The notes: generated from the letters alone by a model not told the origin. DNA of 6,050 bases from Flavobacteriales bacterium (GCA_026983815.1 JALSTJ010000449.1:1-6050); one strand, 5' to 3'; positions 1 to 5,899 are shown, counted from the stretch's first letter. A program made the numbers and translations.

Positions 1-641
1 TTCCCGAACTGTTTGCTGTGGAACAATTGAAAATTTGGCAAAAAAAATATCAAAGGACATTTGAAATTATCCAAATTTCCAAAGAAGTTTATGAAAAATT
101 GGCTTACAGAAAATCCACCGGAGGCATACTTGCAATTGCCCGAACCAAAACGCATAAGATCAATGATGTAAAACTATCCGAAAATCCTTTGGTCATTGTA
201 GCGGAAGGTATAGAAAAGCCGGGGAATTTGGGAGCGATTTTACGAACGGTTGATGGAGTAGGAGCAGATGCTTTTGTTTTGGTAGATGCCCAAGTAGATC
301 TTTATAATCCCAATGTTATTCGTTCGAGTTTAGGAACCGTTTTCAGCAATAGTATAGGAATAGCTTCTATTGATGAATTCAAAGATTTCATTGACAAGCA
401 TGGTATAAATTTATTTCAAGCCACATTGCAAAATTCCAATCCTTATTATTTGCAAGAATATAAATCTCCAACAGCAATTGCAGTAGGAGCGGAGGATAAA
501 GGATTGACACGAGATTTTAGAAAAATCAAACATCAAGCAATTTATATTCCTATGGAAGGTCAGGCGGATTCTTTGAATGTTTCCGTGTCAGCCGCAATTT
601 TGGCTTATGAAGCCTTAAGACAAAGAAAATTGAAATTATGA
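1..641 (+). CDS. SpoU/TrmH-family RNA 2'-O-methyltransferase, N-terminus cut by window edge
   Basis: This enzyme should transfer a methyl group from S-adenosylmethionine to a ribose 2'-OH in rRNA or tRNA in the cytoplasm. The frame is open from base 3 (reading PELFAVEQLK) before the GTG at 18, and those residues fit the end of the N-terminal substrate-binding subdomain. The gene is therefore 5'-partial and GTG 18 is probably not the start. Counting from that GTG, the three SpoU motifs are clear: motif 1 around GNLGAILRT (N70, R76), motif 2 VGAEDKGL (E159, G162), and motif 3 IPMEGQADSLNVSVS (177-191, with SLNVS at 185-189). The NPNVIRSSLGTVF stretch (97-109) is also typical. These residues form the knotted SAM-binding site, so the enzyme looks active. 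The RNA target cannot be assigned from this fragment, so no rlmB or trmH symbol is given. The TGA stop overlaps the start of the next gene by 4 bp, which suggests co-transcription. Confidence 0.93.
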   Translation, partial: PELFAVEQLKIWQKKYQRTFEIIQISKEVYEKLAYRKSTGGILAIARTKTHKINDVKLSENPLVIVAEGIEKPGNLGAILRTVDGVGADAFVLVDAQVDLYNPNVIRSSLGTVFSNSIGIASIDEFKDFIDKHGINLFQATLQNSNPYYLQEYKSPTAIAVGAEDKGLTRDFRKIKHQAIYIPMEGQADSLNVSVSAAILAYEALRQRKLKL

Positions 642-2023
642 AAAGAAAAAACTTTTATATACTAATTATTATATTTTTAGGAATTTCCATTTTGATGATA
701 TTTCAAAATTGTAAAAAACAATTTTCCCAAGATAAAAAAAGTGTCATCATTGGAAAAATTGTCAATCCGAAAAAAGATTATTTTATTGTATCACAAGATC
801 CGTTTAATTTGACATCAGATACAATTTATGCTTCTCTAGGTAATAAATTTCAAGGAAAAATTTCCACACCAAAAGAAGGTTTGTTTTTCGTTTATATTTT
901 TCCTGAATTTCAAACTTTTTATCTCAAACCAGGGGATTCTTTGGCATTTGTTTTGAATACGAATGAATTTGACGAATCATTGAGTTTTTCTGGAACATCG
1001 GGTTTAGAAAACAATATTTTGATCAATCTATTTTTAATTAATGAAAAAGAGAGTATTGAGTTGCATAAAAGTTTTGCGAAATTAACTCCTGAAGAACTAT
1101 TAAAAAAAACAGATTCTTTTTATAAGATTAAAAATCAATTTATAGCTTCTTATAAACCTGAATATGATCGGACTTCCAAACATTTTAAGCAAGTTGTTGA
1201 TTTTTATAAACGTTTGGCCAGATGTAGAATTTTGGAATCTTATGCAGAAAAACACAAACGAGAATTGCCCAAAAATTATTTTGATTACAGAAAGATTTTA
1301 AAAGAACAAGTATCTGACCCGAACATACCGGATATTCTTTATTTTATAAGAGATTATATTGATAATAATATTCCTTGGGAACCTCATCAAAACTTTAGAC
1401 AAAAACAAATTGTTGAATTGATTAATAAAAATATAAAAGACCAAAAAGTCAAGGACAATATCTTGATGCTTTATTGTCAAAATTATCTAAAATCAGGTTT
1501 GATTGCTGATACAAATGATCACATATTTCAACTATATTTACACTCAATAAAAAATGTTATTTACAAAAAACATTGTTTAAATTTACTACTGAAAAATCAG
1601 AAATTACAAGCAGGGAATATACTACCCGAAGTTACGGTTATCGATTTAGATGGAAAACTTTTTCCATTGAAAAAAATTTTGAAACCCAACCGAAAATATT
1701 TATTATCTTTTTCTGATTTATATTTTAGGAAAAATTACAAAACAAATTATACTAAGTTAAAACAAATCAAGGAATTATATCCTTCGCTTCATATCCTGAT
1801 TATTAATAAAAATGCAGGAGATTATAACGAGTGGAAAATTCAAGTGCCAAAAGATAGTTCCATTACCTTTTTGCAATTTCAAAATGAAAAATCCATTTCA
1901 AAAATATTTCCATATAATCTTACAAAAATTTATTTATTACAACATGATAGCATTATACATAGCATGATAAATATGTATCAACCCGATTTTTCAGAAGTGT
2001 TGAAAAATTTTATAGAAAAATAG
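638..2023 (+). CDS. Putative lipoprotein with degenerate TlpA/thioredoxin-like C-terminal domain
   Basis: 461 residues. The N-terminus has lysines and arginine, a hydrophobic stretch (about 6-22) and Cys25 in the context FQNCKK. This resembles a lipoprotein signal, although the residues before the cysteine are a poor lipobox, so a plain N-terminal membrane anchor is possible. Residues about 33-130 (IIGKIVNP to LSFSGTSG, with LKPGDSLAF) resemble the beta-rich DUF4369-type domain found in front of Bacteroidota TlpA-like oxidoreductases. A mostly helical middle follows (about 130-320). From about 329, LPEVTVIDLDGK then KYLLSFSDLYFRKNY (353-367) then LHILIINKNAGDYNEW follow the TlpA/AhpC order of beta-strand, helix, beta-strand. 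The position of the usual WCxxC is occupied by LYFRKNY, and the protein has no CxxC anywhere, so thiol-disulfide exchange is unlikely. A structural or binding role in the envelope is inferred; function is unknown. The start overlaps the upstream methyltransferase stop (ATGA), suggesting translational coupling. The gene is visibly more A/T-rich than the chaperone gene that follows. Confidence 0.8.
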   Translation: MKRKNFYILIIIFLGISILMIFQNCKKQFSQDKKSVIIGKIVNPKKDYFIVSQDPFNLTSDTIYASLGNKFQGKISTPKEGLFFVYIFPEFQTFYLKPGDSLAFVLNTNEFDESLSFSGTSGLENNILINLFLINEKESIELHKSFAKLTPEELLKKTDSFYKIKNQFIASYKPEYDRTSKHFKQVVDFYKRLARCRILESYAEKHKRELPKNYFDYRKILKEQVSDPNIPDILYFIRDYIDNNIPWEPHQNFRQKQIVELINKNIKDQKVKDNILMLYCQNYLKSGLIADTNDHIFQLYLHSIKNVIYKKHCLNLLLKNQKLQAGNILPEVTVIDLDGKLFPLKKILKPNRKYLLSFSDLYFRKNYKTNYTKLKQIKELYPSLHILIINKNAGDYNEWKIQVPKDSSITFLQFQNEKSISKIFPYNLTKIYLLQHDSIIHSMINMYQPDFSEVLKNFIEK

Positions 2024-2090
2024 TCAAGTCTTTGTAACTTTTTTGGTAAATTTACGTAATAAAATAAGTGAAAAATGAAAAAACATTAAT
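2024..2090 (+). promoter_or_regulatory. Short intergenic region ahead of cbpA with a perfect 10-bp palindrome
   Basis: These 67 A/T-rich bases lie between the lipoprotein stop and the DnaJ-family start. They contain GTAAATTTAC at 2046-2055, a perfect palindrome. TAAATTTAC (2047-2055) also partly resembles the Bacteroidota -7 element TAnnTTTG. A TTTG at 2031-2034 could be a -33 box, but its spacing of about 12 bases is shorter than the usual 17-23. No hairpin terminator is visible after the lipoprotein gene, so read-through from upstream is possible as well as a local promoter. The A-rich stretch before ATG 2091 is typical of the phylum, and there is no Shine-Dalgarno motif. Confidence 0.3.
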
Positions 2091-3020
2091 ATGGCATATA
2101 TAGATTATTACAAAATTTTAGGAGTTGATAAAAATGCATCGGAAAAAGATATAAAAAAAGCATATCGCAAACTGGCAAGAAAATACCACCCTGATTTAAA
2201 CCCCAATGATAAAGAATCGGAAAAGCGTTTCAAAGAAATCAATGAAGCTTATGAGGTATTGGGTAACAAAGAAAATAGAGAAAAATATGATAAATACGGT
2301 GAACACTGGCAACATGCAGATGAAATAGAAAAGCAAAAAGCACAACAAAAGCAGTATCAACAAACCTATGGCAGCAGAGGGTTTGATGATTTCTCCGGTT
2401 TTGGAGGATTTGGTGGTGGCGGTTATGATGAGAGTGATTTCTCGGATTTTTTCCAAAGTATGTTTGGAGGAAGAGCATCTAGCGGAAGAAGAAATATTAA
2501 ATTCAAAGGTCAGGATTTACATGCCGAATTACAACTGGGTTTAAGAGATGTGTATAAAACCCGAAAACAGACCATTGATGTCAATGGAAAAAAAATACGT
2601 TTGACAATACCTGCAGGAGTAAGTGATGGCCAAACTATTAAAATAAAAGGAATGGGTGGTCCCGGTATAAATGGTGGACCCAATGGAGATTTGTATATTA
2701 AATTTAAAATATTAGAGGATTCCCAATTCAAACGTAAAGGAGATGACTTATATACCAAGCAGAATATTGATTTATATACTGCTGTTTTAGGTGGAGAAAC
2801 AATGATAGACACTTTGGATGGAAAAGTTAAATTAAAAGTAAAACCAGGAACCCAATGTGGCACCAAAGTTCGTTTAAAGGGAAAAGGTTTTCCAAAATAT
2901 AAACAAGAGGGAAAATTTGGTGATTTGTATGTTACCTATCATGTGCAAATTCCTACAAACTTAACCGAAAAAGAAAAAGAACTCTTTTCAGAATTATCAA
3001 AAATAAGAAAACATGGATAA
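2091..3020 (+). CDS. cbpA: CbpA-type DnaJ-family (class B) co-chaperone
   Basis: 309 residues, normal length for CbpA. This J-protein should deliver unfolded clients to DnaK and stimulate its ATPase in the cytoplasm. The J domain is at about 4-70 (YYKILGVDKNAS...) with the essential HPD at 33-35. After it come YGEHW and a Gln/Lys-rich linker (80-91), then a Gly/Phe-rich region (94-127, GFGGFGGGG). Two C-terminal beta-sandwich client-binding domains follow, with LRDVYKTRKQTIDVNGKKI, IPAGVSDGQTIKIKGMGGPG and GDLYIKFKI in the first and DLYTAVLGGE, VKPGTQCGTKVRLKGKGFP and GDLYVTYHV in the second. The only cysteine is Cys256, so the four CxxCxGxG zinc-binding repeats of true DnaJ are absent. That and the CbpM-like gene overlapping its 3' end favour CbpA over DnaJ. 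ATG 2091 is chosen because the J domain begins at once after it. E. coli CbpA also binds DNA in stationary phase; whether this one does cannot be told. Confidence 0.95.
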   Translation: MAYIDYYKILGVDKNASEKDIKKAYRKLARKYHPDLNPNDKESEKRFKEINEAYEVLGNKENREKYDKYGEHWQHADEIEKQKAQQKQYQQTYGSRGFDDFSGFGGFGGGGYDESDFSDFFQSMFGGRASSGRRNIKFKGQDLHAELQLGLRDVYKTRKQTIDVNGKKIRLTIPAGVSDGQTIKIKGMGGPGINGGPNGDLYIKFKILEDSQFKRKGDDLYTKQNIDLYTAVLGGETMIDTLDGKVKLKVKPGTQCGTKVRLKGKGFPKYKQEGKFGDLYVTYHVQIPTNLTEKEKELFSELSKIRKHG

Positions 3021-3324
3021 GAAAAATTATATTAGTATAGAGAAAATATGTGCATACTATCATATTCCGGAGACTTTTTTTGATGAAATTAAAGAATATG
3101 ATTTATTTGAATCACAGTTTTTCGATAAACATAAGAAAAAGATCAACTTGGATTATCTTTCTGAGTTAGAAAAAATTATGCGTTTACGTTATGAACTCCA
3201 AGTTAATATGGAAGGAATTGATGTAATTCTGAATTTATTACAAAAAATAGATTTATTACAAGATGAACTTAGGAAACTCAAACAAGAGTTAAAATTATAT
3301 TTATCAGATGAAAAGGAAAAATAA
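3013..3324 (+). CDS. cbpM: CbpM-like chaperone modulator (MerR-like small protein)
   Basis: 103 residues, matching the usual length of CbpM (about 100). In E. coli CbpM binds the J domain of CbpA and blocks its stimulation of DnaK as well as its DNA binding. The N-terminal part (about 5-50: YISIEKICAYYHIPETFFDEI, then DLFES) has the helix-turn pattern of a MerR-type winged helix. The section LSELEKIMRLRYELQVNMEGIDVIL (about 49-73) is the most characteristic CbpM segment, with RLRYELQVN followed by GIDVIL. The C-terminus (about 74-103) is a charged, leucine-heptad helix likely to form a coiled coil. Its ATG lies inside the last codons of the DnaJ-family gene, overlapping by 8 bp in another frame, so the two proteins are probably translationally coupled. 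It could be mislabelled as a MerR transcription factor, but length and neighbour argue for CbpM. A strong hairpin terminator follows the stop directly. Confidence 0.85.
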   Translation: MDKKNYISIEKICAYYHIPETFFDEIKEYDLFESQFFDKHKKKINLDYLSELEKIMRLRYELQVNMEGIDVILNLLQKIDLLQDELRKLKQELKLYLSDEKEK

Positions 3325-3348
3325 AAAAGGCGGTTTAACCGCTTTTTT
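3323..3348. terminator. Bidirectional Rho-independent terminator between convergent genes
   Basis: A GCGG/CCGC stem (3330-3333 with 3339-3342, loop TTTAA) is flanked by a six-A run (3323-3328) and a six-T run (3343-3348). The flanks can pair and lengthen the stem. Read on either strand there is a GC hairpin followed by a U-run, so it should stop both the cbpA-cbpM transcript and the opposing thioredoxin-like gene. It is very compact: the A-run starts inside the cbpM TAA stop and the T-run provides part of the stop codon of the minus-strand gene (3347-3349). Confidence 0.88.
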
Positions 3349-3802
3349 ATTTAAAATTTTCTAAGACTTTTTGCATGGCTTGTAAATTGCGCTGAGGTCT
3401 GCCAAAAATATAACCTGAAATTTTGGATATTATTTCACCTGAAGGATTGACAAAAACCATAGTAGGAACTCCTCCTCTATGATATTTGGACGCCAACGCA
3501 TAATTTTTTTCTCTTTGTTCTTCACTTATTTGCTTGCGTCTGGGAAAATCTACGTAAACCAAAACAAATTTTTGGGAAAGTTCTTTAAATTCCGAATTGC
3601 TAAATAAATCACGATGCATAGCCATACAAGGCGGACACCAATCCGAACCGGTAAATAAAAGCAACATGGGTTTATGTTCTTTTTGAGCAATTTTTTGAGC
3701 TTTTTTGAAATCTGTTAACCAATGTATTTTCGAGTGTTTTTTTTGTGCTGCTAAATTACCAATGAAAGCTATAAACAGCAATAAAATTAAATTTTTCTTC
3801 AT
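3347..3802 (-). CDS. Exported thioredoxin-like protein with CPPC active site
   Basis: 151 residues. The N-terminus is a Sec signal peptide (MKKN, hydrophobic about 5-17, likely cleavage after LAA at residue 19, leaving Gln20 first). The mature part of about 130 residues is a single thioredoxin fold of the thioredoxin_7/DUF255-like type. The opening WLTDFKKAQKIAQKEHKPMLLLFTGSDW resembles this group, in which a helix of the AxxxAKxEnKPiLLdF kind leads into the active site. The redox motif WCPPC is intact (Cys56, Cys59) and the cis-proline loop is GGVPT (Pro113), followed by MVFVNPSGEI. This should be a periplasmic disulfide reductase or isomerase-type protein; its partner is unknown. A basic segment (DFPRRKQISEEQREKN, about 85-100) lies between the second strand and the cis-Pro helix, as is usual for this group. 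The gene is transcribed alone, convergent with cbpM and divergent from the T9SS cargo gene. A -7-like TATCTTTA lies at 3818-3825 on its strand, without an obvious -33 partner. Confidence 0.9.
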   Translation of the reverse strand: MKKNLILLLFIAFIGNLAAQKKHSKIHWLTDFKKAQKIAQKEHKPMLLLFTGSDWCPPCMAMHRDLFSNSEFKELSQKFVLVYVDFPRRKQISEEQREKNYALASKYHRGGVPTMVFVNPSGEIISKISGYIFGRPQRNLQAMQKVLENFK

Positions 3803-3928
3803 TTTTTTTATGAAATTTAAAGATATTTTACAAAAATAATATATTTTTATTTTTATAAACTTAAAAATAAGTTAAATAAAAAAAATTTTTTTAACTTGTC
3901 CCCAATATAAAAACTAAATTAAATTTCT
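3803..3928. promoter_or_regulatory. Divergent A/T-rich intergenic region with nested inverted repeats
   Basis: These 126 bases are almost entirely A and T and separate two divergent genes, so both promoters should lie here. On the minus strand TATCTTTA (3818-3825) fits the Bacteroidota -7 pattern TAnnTTTG except for the last base and would give a short leader. No equally good promoter is visible for the plus-strand gene. AACTTA (3858-3863) and TAAGTT (3868-3873) form a perfect inverted repeat around AAAA. The second arm overlaps another inverted repeat, 3869-3880 with 3886-3897 (12-base arms, one mismatch). These could be a regulator site, alternative RNA hairpins in the plus-strand leader, or only a result of low complexity. 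Confidence 0.45.
3869..3897. repeat. Imperfect inverted repeat, 12-base arms
   Basis: The left arm AAGTTAAATAAA (3869-3880) and the right arm TTTTTTTAACTT (3886-3897) are complementary except at one position (T3877), with five A between them. The outer ends, AAGTTAA and TTAACTT, match exactly. The left arm shares AAGTT with a second inverted repeat (3858-3873), so the two hairpins could not form at the same time. Confidence 0.6.
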
Positions 3929-5857
3929 ATGAAAAAAATTACACTATTGTTTGTTCTTATTTTGAGCTATTTTGCGCCGGAATTTATTCATGCGCAGGTT
4001 CAAGATTTTGAGAATACTGCTGTTGGTAACATACCAACCGGTTGGGCAAAATATCAATCACAAACTGATGATCCCGGTTTTTCAGTAAGTGATCAAACGG
4101 GTATTGCGCATTCAGGCACACATTTTATGGCACATTTTGCCACGGATATTGCTACAGAATCTACCTCTTGGGTGGTTTCTTCCGGATTCTATGTAGGAAA
4201 TGCTTATGAAATGTCTTTCTTTTGGAGAGGAAAATGGTCTTTTTCTTATAATTTTTCAGGAGTTTATATTTCAACCACTTCTGGAGATCCAGTAGCCAAT
4301 CCCAATGATTTTACTTTATTGGAAGAATTTTCCCCTTCCAATTACCCCGATACTTGGTTGCAATGGAATGAAGCTTCTTATGATTTATCCCAATATCAAG
4401 GACAAGTAGTTTATGTTGCATTTAAATATGTAGGAGATAATGCTCATGATTTTTATATTGATGATGTCAATGTTGGCCCTATGCCTTACTGTAATGTTCC
4501 TACTAATTTGGAAGTGGCAGGAAATACAAATGATCATACAACATTGGATGTTACCTGGACTCCGGTTGTAGGCGTAAATAATTATGAAATTGTATGGGGC
4601 GCTCCCGGTTTTGACCCGAATGCTTCCGGTGTTTCTTCTGCTCAAGTAACCGGAAGTTCTTATACTATTACCGGGTTACAAGAGAGTACGACATATGAAG
4701 TTTATATCCGATCTTTATGTTCAAGTTATAATATGAGTTCTTGGGAAGGGCCTGGAATAGCTACAACTGCTGGACCACCACCTGCCAATGATGAATGTGA
4801 TGCAGCTTATCAGGTAATAGTGAATACTGATGGATCATGTACACATGTAACACATGGATCAACAGCTTATGCTACAACTTCCCCACAACCTGATGATGTA
4901 ACCGGAACACCTGATAATGATGTTTGGTTTACTTTTATTGCTGCTAATGATACCGAAAAAATATCTTTATTAAATGTTACTGCAGTAGTTGGATCCAGTA
5001 CGGATATGGGTATGGGACTTTATGATGGGTCTGCTGGATGTTCTGCATTAACATTAGTACAGGATAGTGACCCCAATAGCATGAATGTTTCGGGGCTTAC
5101 CGTTGGAAATGTATATTATCTCAGAGTATATGGTTGGAGTTCCGGTCCCGGAGCACAGACTGAATTTGATGTTTGTGTAAAAAATCCACCAACACCACCG
5201 GCTAATGATTTATGTGATAATGCATCGGAAATTGTAAATTTACCTTATTCGATTACAGAGAATGCTGAGGGGGCAACAAATAATAATGGTTTTATAACTG
5301 TTTGTAGTAATTATAGTATGAATGATGGAGTATGGTTTTCTTTTGTTCCTATGAATGATGGTACAGTAGATATAACTGTTACTCCTAACAATTGGGACCC
5401 TGAACTACAAGTTTATTCTGGGACTGATTGTAGTAGTTTGTCTTGTGTTGACCATGTGGATAGTGGCTTTAATGGTGATGCAGAAAGTTTATCTGTTAAT
5501 GTGACAACTGCCACAAGATATTGGATAAATATTGGTCACTATAGTGGATATACCGATGGTCAAGAAGGTGTTTTTGATTTATTGCTGACTTCAAATAATG
5601 TAACTTTAACCACATCAGAGAATGAAATCAAAGGGCTGAAATATTACCCCAATCCTGTTAATAATATTTTGAATATTTCTGCAGAGAATAATATACATTC
5701 GTTACAAATTATGGATTTATCAGGGAAAACCATTTATTCTGATGTGCCGGAAAAAAATCATTATTCGGTTGATTTCTCTTCTTGGAAAAAAGGTATGTAT
5801 TTTGTTAGATTAGAAGTAGATAATACTTCGTCTGCTTTTAAAATAATTAAAAAATAA
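3929..5857 (+). CDS. Modular secreted protein with T9SS type A C-terminal sorting domain
   Basis: 642 residues. A signal peptide (MKKITLLFVLILSYF..., likely cleavage after HA at 22, mature Gln23) precedes a jelly-roll domain at about 24-186. That domain begins DFENTAVGNIPTGW and ends FYIDDVNVGP, the pattern of cleaved-adhesin/choice-of-anchor J (MAM-like) domains. A fibronectin type III domain follows (about 188-280: VPTNLEV, LDVTWTPVVGVNNYEIVW, TITGLQESTTYEVYIRSLC). Next are two beta-rich modules of about 135 residues, each opening PPAND-x-C (284-290 and 423-429) and containing VWF-[TS]-F and Y-[LW]-R/I-type strands, like PPC domains. The end (570-642) is a T9SS type A CTD: YPNP at 573-576, NILNIS, SGKTIYS, KGMYFVRLEV and a basic KIIKK tail. 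The protein should cross the outer membrane through T9SS, be cleaved at the CTD, and be anchored to the surface or released. No protease or glycosidase catalytic motif is visible, so an adhesive or carbohydrate/protein-binding role is inferred. It is a single-gene unit followed by a strong hairpin. Confidence 0.92.
   Translation: MKKITLLFVLILSYFAPEFIHAQVQDFENTAVGNIPTGWAKYQSQTDDPGFSVSDQTGIAHSGTHFMAHFATDIATESTSWVVSSGFYVGNAYEMSFFWRGKWSFSYNFSGVYISTTSGDPVANPNDFTLLEEFSPSNYPDTWLQWNEASYDLSQYQGQVVYVAFKYVGDNAHDFYIDDVNVGPMPYCNVPTNLEVAGNTNDHTTLDVTWTPVVGVNNYEIVWGAPGFDPNASGVSSAQVTGSSYTITGLQESTTYEVYIRSLCSSYNMSSWEGPGIATTAGPPPANDECDAAYQVIVNTDGSCTHVTHGSTAYATTSPQPDDVTGTPDNDVWFTFIAANDTEKISLLNVTAVVGSSTDMGMGLYDGSAGCSALTLVQDSDPNSMNVSGLTVGNVYYLRVYGWSSGPGAQTEFDVCVKNPPTPPANDLCDNASEIVNLPYSITENAEGATNNNGFITVCSNYSMNDGVWFSFVPMNDGTVDITVTPNNWDPELQVYSGTDCSSLSCVDHVDSGFNGDAESLSVNVTTATRYWINIGHYSGYTDGQEGVFDLLLTSNNVTLTTSENEIKGLKYYPNPVNNILNISAENNIHSLQIMDLSGKTIYSDVPEKNHYSVDFSSWKKGMYFVRLEVDNTSSAFKIIKK
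4778..5185 (+). repeat. First PPAND/PPC-like domain repeat (coding)
   Basis: This encodes residues 284-419 of the T9SS cargo protein. It opens with PPANDECDAA, contains NDVWFTFIAAND, MGLYDGSAGCSALTLVQDSD and GNVYYLRVYGW, and closes with FDVCVKN. The order of strands matches the second copy downstream and resembles bacterial prepeptidase C-terminal (PPC) domains. The copies differ at DNA level, so the duplication is old rather than recent. Confidence 0.7.
5195..5596 (+). repeat. Second PPAND/PPC-like domain repeat (coding)
   Basis: This encodes residues 423-556 of the T9SS cargo protein. It opens with PPANDLCDNA, contains DGVWFSFVPMNDG, PELQVYSGTDCSSLSCVDHV and RYWINIGHYSGY, and closes with FDLLLTSN just before the sorting domain. 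It carries its own cysteine pair (GTDCSSLSC) where the first copy has a single GSAGC, which may form a disulfide. Confidence 0.7.
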
Positions 5858-5863
5858 TTTTTG

Positions 5864-5899
5864 ATAACAGCGGCAAATTATTTAATTTGCCGCTGTTAT
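5864..5899. terminator. 17-bp perfect stem hairpin after the T9SS cargo gene
   Basis: The left arm (5864-5880, ATAACAGCGGCAAATTA) is exactly complementary to the right arm (5883-5899), with only TT between them; in practice the loop opens a few A/T pairs. The core is GCGGCAAA/TTTGCCGC. It starts 6 bases after the TAA stop at 5855-5857. On the plus strand the stem runs into TTATTTT, a modest U-tract, so it should act as the terminator of the cargo gene. On the minus strand the U-rich part comes later and is broken by CAAAAATTA, so termination of the gene entering from the right is possible but less certain. Confidence 0.82.

Noticed and set aside
18..20. GTG as the start of the methyltransferase
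   Set aside because: The frame continues upstream to the window edge with residues that fit the family's N-terminal subdomain, and the protein would be too short for the family if it began here.
1298..1480. Open frame on the minus strand inside the lipoprotein gene
   Set aside because: It lies antisense to a longer coding frame with recognisable N- and C-terminal features; its product is a run of aromatic and aliphatic residues typical of reversed A/T-rich coding DNA.
2075..2089. Tiny open frame ATG to TAA (four codons) just ahead of cbpA
   Set aside because: It encodes only MKKH and has no regulatory codon pattern; a leader-peptide role cannot be supported.
2196..2866. Three open frames on the minus strand inside the DnaJ-family gene (2196-2456, 2239-2478, 2510-2866)
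   Set aside because: All are antisense to a confidently identified CbpA gene; two overlap each other in different frames and none shows a domain or a plausible start context.
3013..3324. Reading the 103-residue protein as a MerR transcription factor that would regulate the cluster
   Set aside because: The helix-turn resemblance is there, but the length, the RLRYELQVN...GIDVIL segment and the overlap with a CbpA gene fit a chaperone modulator better.
3896..3927. Promoter-like pair TTG (3896-3898) and TAAATTTC (3920-3927) with 21-base spacing
   Set aside because: Spacing and sequence fit the Bacteroidota -33/-7 pattern, but transcription would start after ATG 3929, removing the start of an obvious signal peptide. 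The match is probably chance in A/T-rich DNA.
4385..4645. Open frame on the minus strand inside the T9SS cargo gene
   Set aside because: It is antisense to the anchor-J/FN3 coding region and its translation shows no recognisable motif.
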